DNA of 64,000 bases from Selaginella moellendorffii (Eukaryota > Streptophyta > Lycopodiopsida > Selaginellales > Selaginellaceae). The notes beneath the pieces are model-generated. The model ran no database searches. It had not been told where the DNA came from and saw nothing but the letters and a program-made list of their open reading frames with translations. Location of the stretch: positions 2,597,060-2,661,059 of the forward strand of contig NW_003314269.1 of assembly GCF_000143415.4 (NCBI RefSeq), read 5' to 3'. This document shows, piece by piece, positions 1 through 12,200 of this stretch. A program made the translations under genes and the position numbers. Within the stretch, counting starts at the first letter, position 1. Every line of letters starts with the position of its first letter.

Positions 1-848
1 AGAATATTTTATTATTTCTAATTTTCATTTTCTTAATAACAGTAAATAGCTATAAATCTAGAATTGGAAAAATTGGAATATTAAATTCAGCTGATGTTAG
101 ATTAATAATAAGTAGTTTAGAATCTTTATTAGTGAAAATTTTGACTGATGGTTCTCAAGATCCATATCCATCTAATTATGCAGATGGAGATTTAATACCT
201 ACTTCTAAAGGACTTGTACATTTAATGATTAAAACTAAAGATCAATGTTATATTGAAAGTCCAGATGGAATTACAGGAATAGCTTTAAGAAGAGGTTTCA
301 GAAATATATATAATAAAATTTTTTCTGAATTATCAGAATATTGTACAGACAATTTTCTTAGAGAAAGCAACCATTATTTAATAACATATAAAATTACAAA
401 TGATTGGGAGTTTGAGTTTCCAAAATCAATTGTAAGTACTACTTTTAAATCATATAATTTAAAATGTGATATTGAAGCTTCTATTTTATATAATCCTGCA
501 ATTTTACATACTGAAATGTTTTTAATTTCTTCAAATGGTAAAAATGTATTATTATTTCAATCAAATTGTAAGCTTGTTTTGTTCTCATTAAAAAATAAGG
601 TATGGGAATCTAAAACTAAAACAGAAAATATTTTTAATTGTAAGTTAAAACTTCAAAATGATGGTAACTTTGTCATATATTATAACAAAGAACCTCAATG
701 GTCTACAAATAGGTATTGTAAAAATTGCATTTTTCCTGTATTTCTTGTTGTTCAGAATGATTGTAATATAGTAATTTATACAACAAAATTTCCAAACTAT
801 ATAATGTGGGCTTCAAATACTGAAAAGCATATTCTATGTTCACTATAA
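1..848 (+). CDS. Secreted bulb-type (GNA-like) mannose-binding lectin domain protein, 5' partial
   Basis: The frame ending at the stop codon at 846-848 is open back to the first bases of the window, so the start codon lies just outside it; about 281 residues are visible. The first visible residues (LLFLIFIFLITVNS) are strongly hydrophobic and look like the core of a signal peptide, which predicts a secreted protein. The C-terminal half has the B-lectin signature twice: LQNDGNFVIYY and VQNDCNIVIYT, each followed by a W-[AS]-[ST]-N turn (WSTN, WASNT). This is the QxDxNxVxY mannose-pocket pattern of the GNA family, with some pocket residues changed, so sugar binding is uncertain. The domain architecture before the lectin part is not recognised. 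No kinase domain follows. Codon use is extremely AT-rich, unlike the genes after 3.9 kb. The lectin call is fairly sure; the function (defence or carbohydrate binding) is inference. Confidence 0.75.
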   Translation, partial: NILLFLIFIFLITVNSYKSRIGKIGILNSADVRLIISSLESLLVKILTDGSQDPYPSNYADGDLIPTSKGLVHLMIKTKDQCYIESPDGITGIALRRGFRNIYNKIFSELSEYCTDNFLRESNHYLITYKITNDWEFEFPKSIVSTTFKSYNLKCDIEASILYNPAILHTEMFLISSNGKNVLLFQSNCKLVLFSLKNKVWESKTKTENIFNCKLKLQNDGNFVIYYNKEPQWSTNRYCKNCIFPVFLVVQNDCNIVIYTTKFPNYIMWASNTEKHILCSL

Positions 849-1187
849 TGTTTTTATAAGCTATTTTGATAATTCAACAGCATATACAATATTTTAATTA
901 TTATTTATCATATTAGCATTTAATGGGATTAGTAGCATCACTTGGCTGCTTTGGTATTATATTCTTATTTTTATATAAACCCTACTAACTCTTTAGTTAA
1001 AATACTAAACCTTTCTACGGTGATCTAGATGTAATGATGCTTATACTATTTGACCCAATTTACTATAGATAGTGATCTGGCGGTAAATTATTTTTTATCT
1101 CAGAACTAAATCTCATTTTATTGCCATGTTTAACCATATTTAGTATAGTATTAAGTATAATAATAATAAGAAAAACAAACCTTACTT
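849..1187. other. AT-rich intergenic, no gene seen
   Basis: This is the 3' flank of the lectin gene. I see no coding frame and no repeat boundary. The left end of the antisense gypsy relic becomes recognisable only from about 1188, and its 3' LTR was not found here. Confidence 0.5.
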
Positions 1188-2733
1188 TTACTTCTTTTCT
1201 GTTCTAATTCTTTTAATGTCTTGCAATCTAATCTTAAATTTATTAATTTGTATAAGAGAGGCTATTAATGCAACTACACATATACCAAATAATATCACAT
1301 CACATTTTTGGCCAATAAAAAAATTTATATAGTTTTTCAGCCACATGACGATGTTCCATATGCCCACATAAAATAAGAGAATCATGGTAGGTATGGAGAA
1401 AACGTGGAATAAAAATCAAAAGCACTACCAATCATAAATGATTATTAGGATCCATCCTTATAAAATTAAGAAGGTTGTTTTAAGGGTAATATTAAGAATG
1501 TAAATGCTGAAATCATCAGCAAATGATATAAGATTTTGAAACCCATTGCAAAGCCGTTAGATTCATGGCTCAACCTTTTAAGCCTAATAAACCTTATCAA
1601 AAGAAAGTAAATCTTACTCCACACTTTGTGTACATTAAACATCAAGTACAACAACTACCAATGGCACAAAATCCTCATTCAAAAAATTTATATATACTGA
1701 AACAATAGGCTTGCTAAAAGCATGAGAAAAAAGCGAAAAAGTAAGAGGAACTATAGAAAGGATATCAACATTAGCCATTCCCCAAATAATGAATAATATC
1801 AAAATCATATATTTGAAGCTTCAAAGCCCACTGAGTAGTATGACCAAGAAGGTTCTTTCACTTCAATAACAAAATAACTATAGCATGATCACTTTTTAGT
1901 AATGTCCGAGAATTATGTAGATAAGCATGAAGTTTTTTGAAACCCTAGATTATTGTTAAACACTCTTTTATTGTGGAGTAGTTCACCTCTACCGGTTGTA
2001 ATGTACAATTAATGTATGCAATGGGATGGTGTTGACTAGGCACATTTGAGCTCTCTTGCATCAACACATCTCTAAGATTGATATAAGAAGCATCCATGAG
2101 CAAAATGAAAAATCAAGTGTAATTAGAATATGCCAAAATTAAAGGAGTTGTCAATAGCTTTTTTAGATTTGTAAATGCCCCCTCACAATCCACAAACTAA
2201 ATGAAAGATGATGTTGACAACTTTAACAATACTTACAATGGTGCAATACGATCAGAAAGACAATCAAGTAAATGCTCGAGATATTGCACCTTGCCTAAGA
2301 AGTGCTACACATCATTCACACACTTTGGAGTAAAAAACTTAAGAGTAGCCACAAATTTGTCATGATTAACTTACAAATCTTCACAAAAAATATGGTACCC
2401 AAGATAAGTGGTGTCTTTGGACCAAACATGCACTTTGATTACTTCAGCTTTAAACCAACTTCTTGCAGTTGATTAAATACCTTACGAACATCACAGACGT
2501 GTTCTTCTTATATCCCCTCCAAGTGGATTGAAACATCATTAATAAAATCAATAGTCATTTTTGGCATATTGCAAAAGAACCTTATCCATCATCCACTAGA
2601 AAGTTATTGGAGCATTGTTTAAACCAAACGACATCATTAAGAACTTATACAAACCAAATGGTGTACAAAAAACAGTCTTGGGAATATCTTCCTTAGCCAT
2701 TAGCACTTGCTAGTACCAAAAGCAAGATTTTAC

Positions 2734-3313
2734 TGTGAAACACAAATCTCTAAGCCCCAAAGTGGAGCTGAGAGGGTGCCACATGGTAATGGCTGAAGTA
2801 GAAGCCAAATAAGCATAATAAGTTTGAATTAAAAGTTTTAACTTGAAAAGTCGAGAGCGGGAATGGAACTCTTAAAGAAGTGCTCGAGGAAAGAGGATAA
2901 AGCAATCAATAAGTGAGCCTTTAGAAAAGGGACATAAGAGGACCAACATATAATATGTGGAAGTGTTGGGACCAAGTTCGAGATAGAGTTTGAGTTGGAT
3001 CTGAAATGGAATTTGGGATAGACCCGAGATGGACTTGAGATGGAGTCGGAGAACAAGTCCAAGATGAAGTTCGAGATGAAGTTTGAGATGGACTTGGGAT
3101 GGAGTTTGAGAAGGAGTCTCAGATAGACCTGAGATGGAGTTCGAGATGAACCTGAGATGGAGTCCGAGATGGACCTAAGATGGAGTCCGAAATGGAGTTT
3201 GAGAAAGAGTCAGAGAAGGAGTCAAAGATCGAATCCAAAATAGAGTCTAAGATCAAGTTCAATATGGGAACCAAGACCGAGTCCAAGATCAAGACTAAGA
3301 CCAAAACCAAATA
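2734..3313 (+). mobile_element. Fragment of LTR element X (start of LTR plus decayed hexamer array)
   Basis: Starting with TGTGAAACACAAATC, this stretch follows the sequence at 23730 onward step by step: a similar leader of about 200 bp, then a purine-rich array of GAGATG / GAGTCC / GACCT-type units (about 2960-3310). It is more diverged and much shorter than the copy at 23730-25742. It lies inside the antisense gypsy relic E, between its reverse transcriptase and gag parts, so it entered after E. Long minus-strand frames here (Ser/Asp/Ile-rich) come from the repeat and are not genes. Confidence 0.7.
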
Positions 3314-3668
3314 ATTAAATCAATAATACACATCATCCCCAGGACTCTCATAGAAGAACTTCAGCCAGACGCCAAGATTGGCAACAAGCTATACCACACA
3401 TTGTGTATACTACTATTAATTAAGTCTGATTATTTAATTGGAATCATATAGCATCAAGCAATTGCATTAACTACTACTTTAGAGTTAAAGGAGGAAGAGG
3501 TTATTACTTTGCCATGAAGATGAACAAAAAAATGAAAAAACAAAAGAAATGAAATAAAAATAACTATAAAGAAATAGAGATCTAAACAATGCAAAAATTA
3601 AATTTAAACCAAAATCCCAAATCTAAACACTCATCAGGACAATCAAAACTACCCTTCATCTCCACCAA

Positions 3669-3828
3669 TATGAGTGTATAGAATATAAAAATGGAATACA
3701 AAAATATACATATCAATTATCCCAATAACCTTCAAGACCAAATGATCCAGATTGAAATTAATTTGATAATGGTTATCAAAATCCCATTATACTAATAATA
3801 GTTTACAACATTGTATTTCATTTCACAT
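3669..3828 (-). repeat. 5' LTR of gypsy copy E
   Basis: The reverse complement aligns by eye with the LTRs at 14653, 19483, 19943 and 30783, including the central segment around CTAATATTAG..GGGATTTTGGTAGCC and the TCAC/TACA end next to TTGGTGGAG. It is strongly diverged, and the far boundary is accurate only to within a few bases. Confidence 0.6.
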
Positions 3829-3928
3829 ATCTTAATAATATATTAATAATTTTAAGAATATCCTAGAGCATTGATTGTGCAATTTCAATTTCTATTTGCT
3901 TCTTCAGACCACGTCTTGTTCAACAAGA

Positions 3929-5549
3929 TCATTCACGTATTTTCTGAACACCAACCCATCGAGCATAATCTACCCACCTGTTTACAAGCAGCAGCATAAG
4001 AGGAAGAAGAGAAACCATTTTTGCTTCTTTATACTCACATAAGGGAGCCCAGAAACGTGTTGCCTGTTCGGACCGCAAAGCAGAGTACACTCAGGGCAAG
4101 CTTTTTGTTGTGAAGCATTGGCTCCAAAATCCGTTGCTCCACCACCCCAGCCAAAATTTGGTACCTGCACACAATCGTTAGCATGAAAAGCCGAACACCA
4201 GTTTCTCATACCGCAAGTTACTCGACACTGCCATGTAAACGCCATATGCCAGACTTGTAGAGAAAATCGGCACATCTTCAGCCTCACCAGCGAAGTTCTT
4301 GTCCAGTGACTTTCTCACACTGATGAGACCATTCGTTACCGCTGTGCCAACCTGAAAGAAAAAAGAAAAGGTCGCAGGAAGAAAAATAGTGACAAAAATG
4401 GCGGCTTACCAGAGATGCAGTAACTCCAACACCTAAAAGCTTTGCTCCATTTCTCTGAAAGCCGTGGACGTGAGCGGTTGCAGAAACACAGGTTTTACTT
4501 ACCCCAATAGCTCCCATCCGCTGCAGTAGAGAGTAAGAAGTCCCTCTGATGGCAACCTGGAAAGAACCACAAGAGTTGCGTTTTGGCAATGCTTTGCGCA
4601 ATACTATACCTGAAAAGCATTGTCTGGACATCCATAGAAAAACTTTGCGAGCTTGCCAGCCTCCATTGCAGGCGCTGCGCGCAAGGACACTGTCGGAGCA
4701 GGAAGCCAAACAAGCATAAAGTCGGCAATCAGTGCCATCACCTGTCACAAAGAAACACCGGTTCAAGAGAGAAGGTAACGAAGCACAAAAAAGTATCTTA
4801 GAGAACTTACAATGTCTGCAAACACGAAATCCAACTCCTTGGAGAAGTTCTCCTTGCGTCGCTCCAGTTCTGCCGCAGTCTAAGTACATTTGCGAATCAC
4901 TCACGAGAATGCAAGTAGAAAAGACGAGGAGAAGAGCTCACTTGCCCACGCATACCTTGGTGAAAATCCCCACACCGCATTCGATGAACACCTTGGTGAG
5001 GAACAAATCGTCGGCCAGGAGTCTCTCCGTGAACCCACTGAACTGGAGCAGCCATCCTCGCAGCGGGGTCTTCTCCAGCAGCACAAATCTCTCCACAATG
5101 GCCGCTGTCACCCTTCCATCCTGGATCGCGTAAGCCAGGTCTCGCGGGATGTTGTCGAGCGATCTCCCAAGGCTGGCCAGCGCGAGCAATGCCTCTGTCC
5201 TGTTCTTATCGCTGCTGGAACCATCGTCTCCGCCGCCAGAGCCGCCGCCATAGCCCCCTGTGGAACCATTGCCGCCGCCGCCGCTGCTTCCATCGTCTAG
5301 CTCCATGGACGCGGATGCCTGGCGGGGCACGAATCTCGACCGCGGCCCAGCCATCCTGGCGGCGAACAGACCTGACGATGCCGCCGCGGCGAAGACGAGC
5401 TTGGGGGTTTTGGATCGCGCATGGCGGAGATCGACGCGTTGCCTCTGAGAGAAGATTACCAGGCGCTGCTGCTGCTGCTGATGCTGGGAGGACGCCACGC
5501 CATAGCTGGATTGCGACGATGACGCTGCGGCTGGGATGCACAGCGCCAT
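3929..5549 (-). CDS. RETICULATA-related (DUF3411) plastid protein, 8 exons
   Basis: Exons on the minus strand: 5549-4956, 4879-4811, 4741-4610, 4556-4503, 4454-4410, 4351-4212, 4164-4039, 3977-3929; all seven introns (47-76 bp) are GT-AG. They join in frame to 402 residues, within the usual length of the family. The start chosen is the ATG at 5549 (MALCIPAAASSS), because it opens a Ser/Ala/Gln/Arg-rich, acid-poor stretch typical of a plastid transit peptide; an upstream in-frame ATG at 5591 is possible. A Gly/Asp-rich linker follows. The DUF3411 domain then begins with FLTKVFIECGVGIFTK and continues through TAAELERR, VMALIADFMLVWLPAPTVSL, GTSYSLLQRMGA and RNGAKLLGVG, ending in MWVDYARWVGVQKIRE. 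Members of this family act at the chloroplast envelope and affect leaf mesophyll and vein patterning; the molecular activity is unknown. The gene is head-to-head with the large gene starting at 6250. Confidence 0.9.
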
Positions 5550-6249
5550 AGCCGTCCCCTTCGCAGGGGAAAAAGAGAATGGCAATTCCAACCTTTAGTT
5601 TTCTAATGAACCCTAAACTCTTAACGGTAGAGAGATCTTTTGCGAGGCGATCGATGGAGGAGCTCGCGGCGTGCTCATTTACAGCGATCGATCGATCTTC
5701 CACGCCTCCATCGATCGCCTGGATCGGTCTTCCTGGAATGTGGGTGAGAAATTGTCTCGACTCACAGTGGGGATTTCTCAGCGATGATCCACGATCGGAC
5801 AATGTGGGGGAAAGCGAGAGATTTTTCGCGTTCTTTTGCAGCGATCGCGTGCCGATCGAGCTCTTTCTTTTGCGGAATGTTTTCGATCGAGGGCGACAAT
5901 AAGAGGTAAATTACTTACCTAGCGTTTTAACTTTTTTTACGCTAGCCAGCCTTTATAAATCTGCATGTAGGTCTTTCAACAAGGCGGCGGTAGTAAGGTC
6001 TTTTCATCGATTCGAGAGGAGTCGAGTTCTTAGGCGGCGACGAGCTTCTTCATTATCGACCGCGGCGTCGGTGAGTTTCTTCTTGTCTCGCGTTCTTGAT
6101 CGTGGTCGTAGCAGAACTCGTGAAGAGATTGCTCGTTTTCCCGTCTTTCCAGTCTTTGCCATCCAACAAAGCCGCGAGCTTTGCGCTCCAGGTGAGTCAA
6201 TCTCTCGTTTTTCCTTGCGAGCCTCATCGCTTTCTTCGAAAGGTGAGCC
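5550..6249. promoter_or_regulatory. Shared upstream region between two divergent genes, with candidate TATA box
   Basis: This 700-bp interval separates the two start codons of a head-to-head pair. It is rich in GATCGATC-type palindromes (for example 5683-5697). A candidate TATA box, CTTTATAAAT, lies at 5951-5960 on the plus strand. The same region is recognisable upstream of the decayed gene copy (about 35745-36092), where the box reads CATAAAT, so the duplication included the promoter. The open frame at 5579-5902 has no recognisable protein and is taken as non-coding. A possible 5'UTR intron donor (CCAG|GTGAGT) is near 6189. Confidence 0.5.
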
Positions 6250-9200
6250 ATGGGTGGAGGATGGGATGACGATGGTTTCGAGTTCGTGGAAGAAGTGGAG
6301 CGTGACGAACAACCGGCAAGAGAGGACATGGAGCTTGATCTGGTCGTGGTTTCTCCCATTGCTGCTAGCGCCGCGGCCCCCTCGAGGGAAGCTTGCGCTC
6401 TCTTCAGCCTCATCGAAGTGAAGTCGGACAAGCAAGAGCTAAGCTTTGTGGAGAAGGTGCTACTGTCCGAGTCCCAGATCTTTGAGCTCTTCAACAAGCT
6501 TGCTCCTGGATCCGTCCGGGTGGAGGATCAGCGATGGTTTCTCGACACGGGACTTTTGGAGGCTGTGTCGCTGGAGACGGTGGGTTTTTACGGGAGCAAG
6601 GGGTTGATGGTGGACATCTTTGCGAGAGAGAAGGCTTTCGTGGAGGAGGATATCGCCAAGCTGAGGTCCGACCAGCTTCCGGCGGGTCTCTACGGTGCCT
6701 TGCACGGCCGCAAGCTCTTGATCTTCTACTGGCAGCCGAGCAAGAAGTTCACGGATGCGAGGAGGAGCGACATCTCTTGCAACTTCATACGCTACTTGGT
6801 GGAGCTGTGCGATGTGGTGTATAGCTGCATTGAGCTGGAGAATGGTGGCGCGTCCATGGCCTCGATTGGCACGTCGAGCAGCAAGAGAAAGCGGACTCAG
6901 CGGCTCCAAGTTTCCATGGTGAAGTCGAGCGACAACGATTTCAACGTCAGGAGAGGCTTTCGGTTGCCTGCCGGAGGTGGAGCGTCGAGGCTCTCTCCTC
7001 GCAAGCTTAGCGAAGGCTTCTATCGCACTGGGCTGCTTGAGACCGAGAAGTACACCCCCAAGGAGTCTTTCTCGCACGATCACGCGACCGTGCCACCGGA
7101 GAAGCTCGGTGAAGTCGTGAAGAGCTGGGGGGACGTCCAGATCGACTACACGGAGATGAAGGACGAGGACTTTATCCTTTTCTGCCAGAGCGCCATGCCG
7201 GATAGTGGTCAGGAGCTGCGTGAGGCATTGGCAACTCTGGATGACAAGATCAGCGCCGCGGGTAGCGAGTTTTCCAGCACTGAAGAGCTCTTCAACAAGG
7301 AAAAGGAGGAGGTTCTCTCGGTGTTTGCAAGAGGTCTGAATGCTTACTTGAGGCTTGCCTGTCCATGGGAAGAAAAACTTCTTCTGGGAGGTGGCGAGCA
7401 GCGGGCCTGCACAGGCTCGGTTGACTTCATCAAGTATCACGAGGGCTGGAACGAGCAGTCCATAGAAGCTGACGAGAAGGCGCTTTCGGAGATGGAGGCG
7501 AAGCTGCTGGAAGTTTTGGCAGCGGACAAGAAGGAGAAAGTATTCATTGGATCGAAAGTCTCAGTGCAAGGATTTTCCGGATTCTTCGTCATTGCTCGAG
7601 AGGGGAAGCGGTTATCCGGGCCTATGACTTATGGGGAGACTTTCACCGCAATCAGGGGTCACTCTCGGGTTGAGGCGCGTCTCTTAACAAGAAATGGTGG
7701 TCCTGAGGTGGTTTCATCCGACAACTTTGATCTCTTTGCCGGAAAAAAACTGGTAGCGAGGAACACCAGGTTCCGCTCCGTGGACCATCCATCAGGAGAT
7801 CATTTCAGGCAGTGGCTTGGTTTCTGTGCGGAAGAAGTGGGACTCATGCTCAAGAAGAAAATCCAGCTTGCAGCTTCTCTGAAGGACCAGGTGGATGCAA
7901 CCGAAGATTACCTTTTGCAGTGCATTCTTGCGGACTGCCTAGACGAAGTCGGTAACGTAGACTTCGCCAAGAAGCTTAAGGAACTGCAAGGCCGCGAAGT
8001 GGAGGATCCCAGTCTGTCGGATTCAGTCCGGTCTCTCTGCATGGGAGCCTACGTAATGAGACGGCAGCAGTTCATGGGGATATTTCTGGACTTGGTGGAG
8101 GACAGTCTCTTCCATATCCTCAAGTCCAAGGTGAAACTGGAACTGGAAGCGCAGCATAAGGCACGGGTGGAGTCTCTGAAGCAGAAGAAGTCGGACGTGG
8201 CCTCGGCTTACAAGATGAAGCTTTCGCAGAGCGATGGAGAGGCGCTTCCAAAGATCAAGATCAAAAGCTGCAGACCAACAAGTGGTGGCTCTTCGTGGCG
8301 AGTTTTCAGCCTTCTGAAGGGTGATGTGCCAAAGATCTCTATTAGCTTCCTGAGGCAGCAGACGCACAGTGAGCGGATTATCTGGAAGGTGGTGGAGTTT
8401 CTACCCCAGAAGAAAGAGCTGGAGTTGCAAGCGGCCAAGAGCGAGCATATCATCGTTCCAAGTAGTTCCGGGCTCCAGACCATTGCTGATATCGACTCCC
8501 AAGAGTATACTCTGAGCAACGTGATTCTTCTCAAGTCTGGCCAGGTTCTACTTTTCGTTAAGGGCGTGGTGGAGTCGTGCATGGCAATCTATCTCTGCCA
8601 AAGTCTTGGTAGCAGGATTCGCATTCCTGAGAGGGAGCCTATGAAGGTGCTCAAGAGGGGCTTCGACTTGGCTGCTTTCGATGAGGCGTCCAACTTCATT
8701 GCCTTCTACGAGCAGTCCCTTGCAGCGATCAAGATTTTCCGCTTTACCGATGGCTTCCGTGAGCTCTTCTGGACTGGCGTGGACATAGAGCTCGACAAGT
8801 ATCACGGCAGTACCACTATCACTGGGCTCCACTTTGTTCCATCCAGAGCGGAACTTCTGCTGTTCGATGCAACAGGCTGCGTGAGGGTGTTTGAGGTCGC
8901 TCAACCAGCGATGATGAAGCCTCGGACGATCCAGTTGCTAGATTCTTTTCTCAAGGCCTGCGTCACGCCGGATGGTCTCTGCCTGCTGGCTATTTGCAAA
9001 GGTGACGAGATTCCAGATGCCGAGAACTTTCAGACGCTTTCAGGTCATGTCTACAGGCTTGACGACACTTGCGAGCTCATCAAGACAGTGACGCTTTCGG
9101 ATATCTGTGTCAGTAGCGTGCATCAGCTCGAAGCACAGGTCGTCTTGTTCGGAAGCCAAACGCACCTCCTGGTACTTGACGACGAGAAGAACGTCCTCCA

Positions 9201-12200
9201 TTCGGTCGTGCTGGACGTAACTTTGGCGTCCCAGACTTGCCAGATTCGCCTGCGCGACAAGTGTGACTCCGCGGAAGAAACACCCATGTCGACGAGCGTC
9301 TGCTACGAGGTGGATTACCTCTACCACATCTTCGACAAGTACGCAGTGAGCCCTCCTCTGCTCAGAGCGTCCCCGAGGTGCATTACATTCCGGATGGTCG
9401 TCAGAGTGCTCAATGGATCCCACGACGGTAACGACGCCGAAGTCGTGAAGCATGCTAAGATGGTGCTGGACAAGCTTCGTCGAGAGAAAGGAAAGGAGGT
9501 TCTCAACGTGGACATCTCGTTCGAGGCTGAGCACTTTGATCGCAAGCTTGAGGTCCGGACGAGCCGGCGCTGTCTGGGAGATTTCTTGCGACGGCTTTCG
9601 TGCCTGGTTCCCGTCCAGATTGCTAGAGCAGAGAACAACAGCTTGCGGCCTCTGATCAACGGCATGAGAATGGCAGCCGATGTCAACTACGCGGACTCCA
9701 TCTCACTTGCGGAGATCGTCCGCTTTGGACTTTATGACGCAGTCATCCAGAGCTGGAACGGGCCTGTCAAAGTTATATCCTCCATGGGTAAACAAAGCAG
9801 CGGGAAGTCCTACCTCCTGAATCATCTCAGTGGCTCTCTACTGGATGTAGCAGGGGGACGATGCACAGACGGTGTGTGGATGACTACTTGCACGGCGGAG
9901 GATTGCTTATATGTCATTCTCGACTTCGAGGGACTTGGAAGTTTTGAGAGGAGCGAGCAAGAGGACATGCTACTCTCGATTCTTAATGCAGCAGTCAGCA
10001 ACATCACGGTTTTCAACAAAAAGGTGAGTTTTGTAGTGAGACTTTCATTGTTTCGAGCTTTCTGACATGCTGACGTGCAGGACTTCCACCTTGATAAGGA
10101 AACCGAGGCTCTGTTCGATCGGTTCCAGGCAGGAGTGAGCTTGGTTAAGCAGGACGAGAAGCTCTTCAAGGGTCTGTTCTACATGGCTATCAAGGACGTG
10201 GATGCAGCAGACGTCGAGGACCTGAGGCACGAGTTTTACTCCAAGATAGCGCAGATTTGCAGTAAGTCAGAGGAGAACTTCCTGACGAGAATGTATGGTG
10301 GGGAAGTGGAGATATGCGCTATGCCACCTTTCAACCGTTGCGAGTTCTACGAAAGCATCTCCCAGATTGCTCGAGGAGTTGGAGCCGGTTCACACGAATG
10401 GGAAGAGTTTTCTGCGGGACCTCAAGCTCATAATCGCTCAAATCAGCTCGAAGGACTGGTCGCCGATTGATTCCAAGAGGATCGCCTTCAAGCTCACCAT
10501 GCTTGCCAAGAACTTGCGCTCAGCCGTCGTCCAGGGGTGTATGGAAGATGGCAAGCCTCTCGTCAACTTCGACACCGAAGAACAGATCGACGATGCAGCT
10601 CTCGGTATTGAGGGTCTCGCTTTCAGTGTTGAGGATGCCGGCCTTCGTCTCGGCTGCTATGGTGACTTGGATTTATCCAGAGCGGTGCTGGAGCAGCTGC
10701 TGGGCGAGTTTGAGAAAGTGATGCCGCGGACTGGTAAAGGTGATGAAGAATGGCACAGGAAAGCAGAGATTTTCCTCGTGGAGCTCGTCGAGAGGCGCAA
10801 GGACCGTGTCACAAAGTGGATCGGCTCCAACACTGCTGCGTTTGCCACCGAAGGCGATGTCCAGAAGCTGGTGCTCGAGGCGGCAGCGATGATCTCTGGC
10901 ATGAAGGAGAGCCTGGCTCTGTGCAGCTGCAAGTGTACCCGCTGCTTCCTCCGGTGCTCGTTGGAAAAGTCTCACAAGAGCTCGCACAGCTGCAACGGGA
11001 ACCACCGCTGCTCGGAGTTTTGCACGTACTGCGTGGAGGAAGGAACGAGCTCCGCGAGCCACTGTGCGGACGTTGCAGGTCACGAAGGCTCCCACGACTG
11101 CAAGCTCAAGAGCCACACTTGCGGCCACGAGTGCGAGCTCCTCGGCGCGTCGAGCAACTGCAACAAGGTGTGCTCCAGGAAAGTCGGCCACCCGGGCGAG
11201 CACAAGTGCAACTCGAGGCAGCATATGTGCAAGGAGAAGTGCCAGCTCCCGGGCTGCGACAACATCTGCGTCTCACCGAGCGAGCTCGATCACAAGCTCC
11301 ACGCATGCCACGAGAAGATGTGCCCGACACCGTGCTGCATGCCGGGGTGCCACCGCAAGTGTGCCACCGCCGACCACTTCCACTCGATGAAGAGCGGTAT
11401 CCAGCACTTCTGCGAGAGCGAGCACCCGTGCCAGGAGGCGTGCCAGTCCCCGGGGATTTGCGACGTGGTGACGGAGGTGGTGAAGAAGACGAAGACGTTC
11501 GTGGGGAAGCGGTCGCAGTTTGAGTACGAGCACGTCTCGGAGCAAAACGGCGTGAGAAAAGGATGCTGCGTGCCGGTTCCAGCTTTCAACAATACCCATG
11601 CTGGGCCTCACATCCACACGACGAACCCGAGCGCCATCCACTTCTGCCCGGTTCGCTGCCAAGGCTGCGGCTACTTTTGCAACCTGGCCATCGGACACCG
11701 CGGGCTGCACGACACCACGCACGGCAACATGACGGACAAGTTCTTCGCTTCCGAGACCGAGGAGGTGGACATCCTGGACCGGAAGTACTCGTGGGGGGAG
11801 TCGGGCGCCGCAGAGATGTGCATGATGCACTGCAAGGCCCGGGGCCGGGGACACGTTCATCTGGCGGTGTGCGAGAGGAACAAGTCCGTCTTTGGAGTGT
11901 GCAAGGCGATCTCCATCCCGGACGGTGCCAGGCACGAGACGAAGAAGTATGGGCCCGACTTTGGCGTCGCGAAAGACGAGCTCACTCACGCGGCCTACTG
12001 GAAGAACATGCGCTTCAAGGACCCGTGCTCGGACGAGGACCAGCGCTTGTTTGCGCTGTGCGCGCACTCGTGTGCGTCGTCCGAGCACCGCGGCGATGGA
12101 GCAAACGAGCAGAGATCCTACTGCACGGAGAAGCTGTGGCACGCGCCAGTGAGCTCCATGTCCGGAGTAGCGGGCTACGTGAGCGAGGACGGGCATGTCT

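Larger units (their letters stand above)
1188..3828 (-). mobile_element. Ty3/gypsy retrotransposon copy E, heavily decayed, antisense, interrupted by element X
   Basis: Read on the minus strand this follows the same plan as copies A-C at 14.6-31 kb. A diverged 5' LTR lies at 3669-3828, then a leader, a gag start codon at about 3513-3515 and the first gag codons down to about 3425. After element X (2734-3313) the relic resumes in reverse transcriptase at 2733 and runs through RNase H (about 1640-2160) to the start of integrase (about 1188-1440). The part between early gag and reverse transcriptase is missing, as are the end of integrase and the 3' LTR. Stops and indels are frequent and the base composition has drifted to AT. 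It is the oldest-looking of the four related copies. At the RNase H/integrase junction it has CAA (Gln) where A, B and C all have TAG. Confidence 0.7.

Noticed and set aside
5579-5902. 107-codon frame between the two divergent genes
   Set aside because: Lies in the shared promoter region; no conserved motif and not kept in the duplicated promoter at 35.8 kb.
6460-7440. Long minus-strand frames inside the giant gene (also 11273-13054)
   Set aside because: Antisense shadows of a GC-rich coding region; no motif, and the plus strand has conserved GTPase/vWA motifs.
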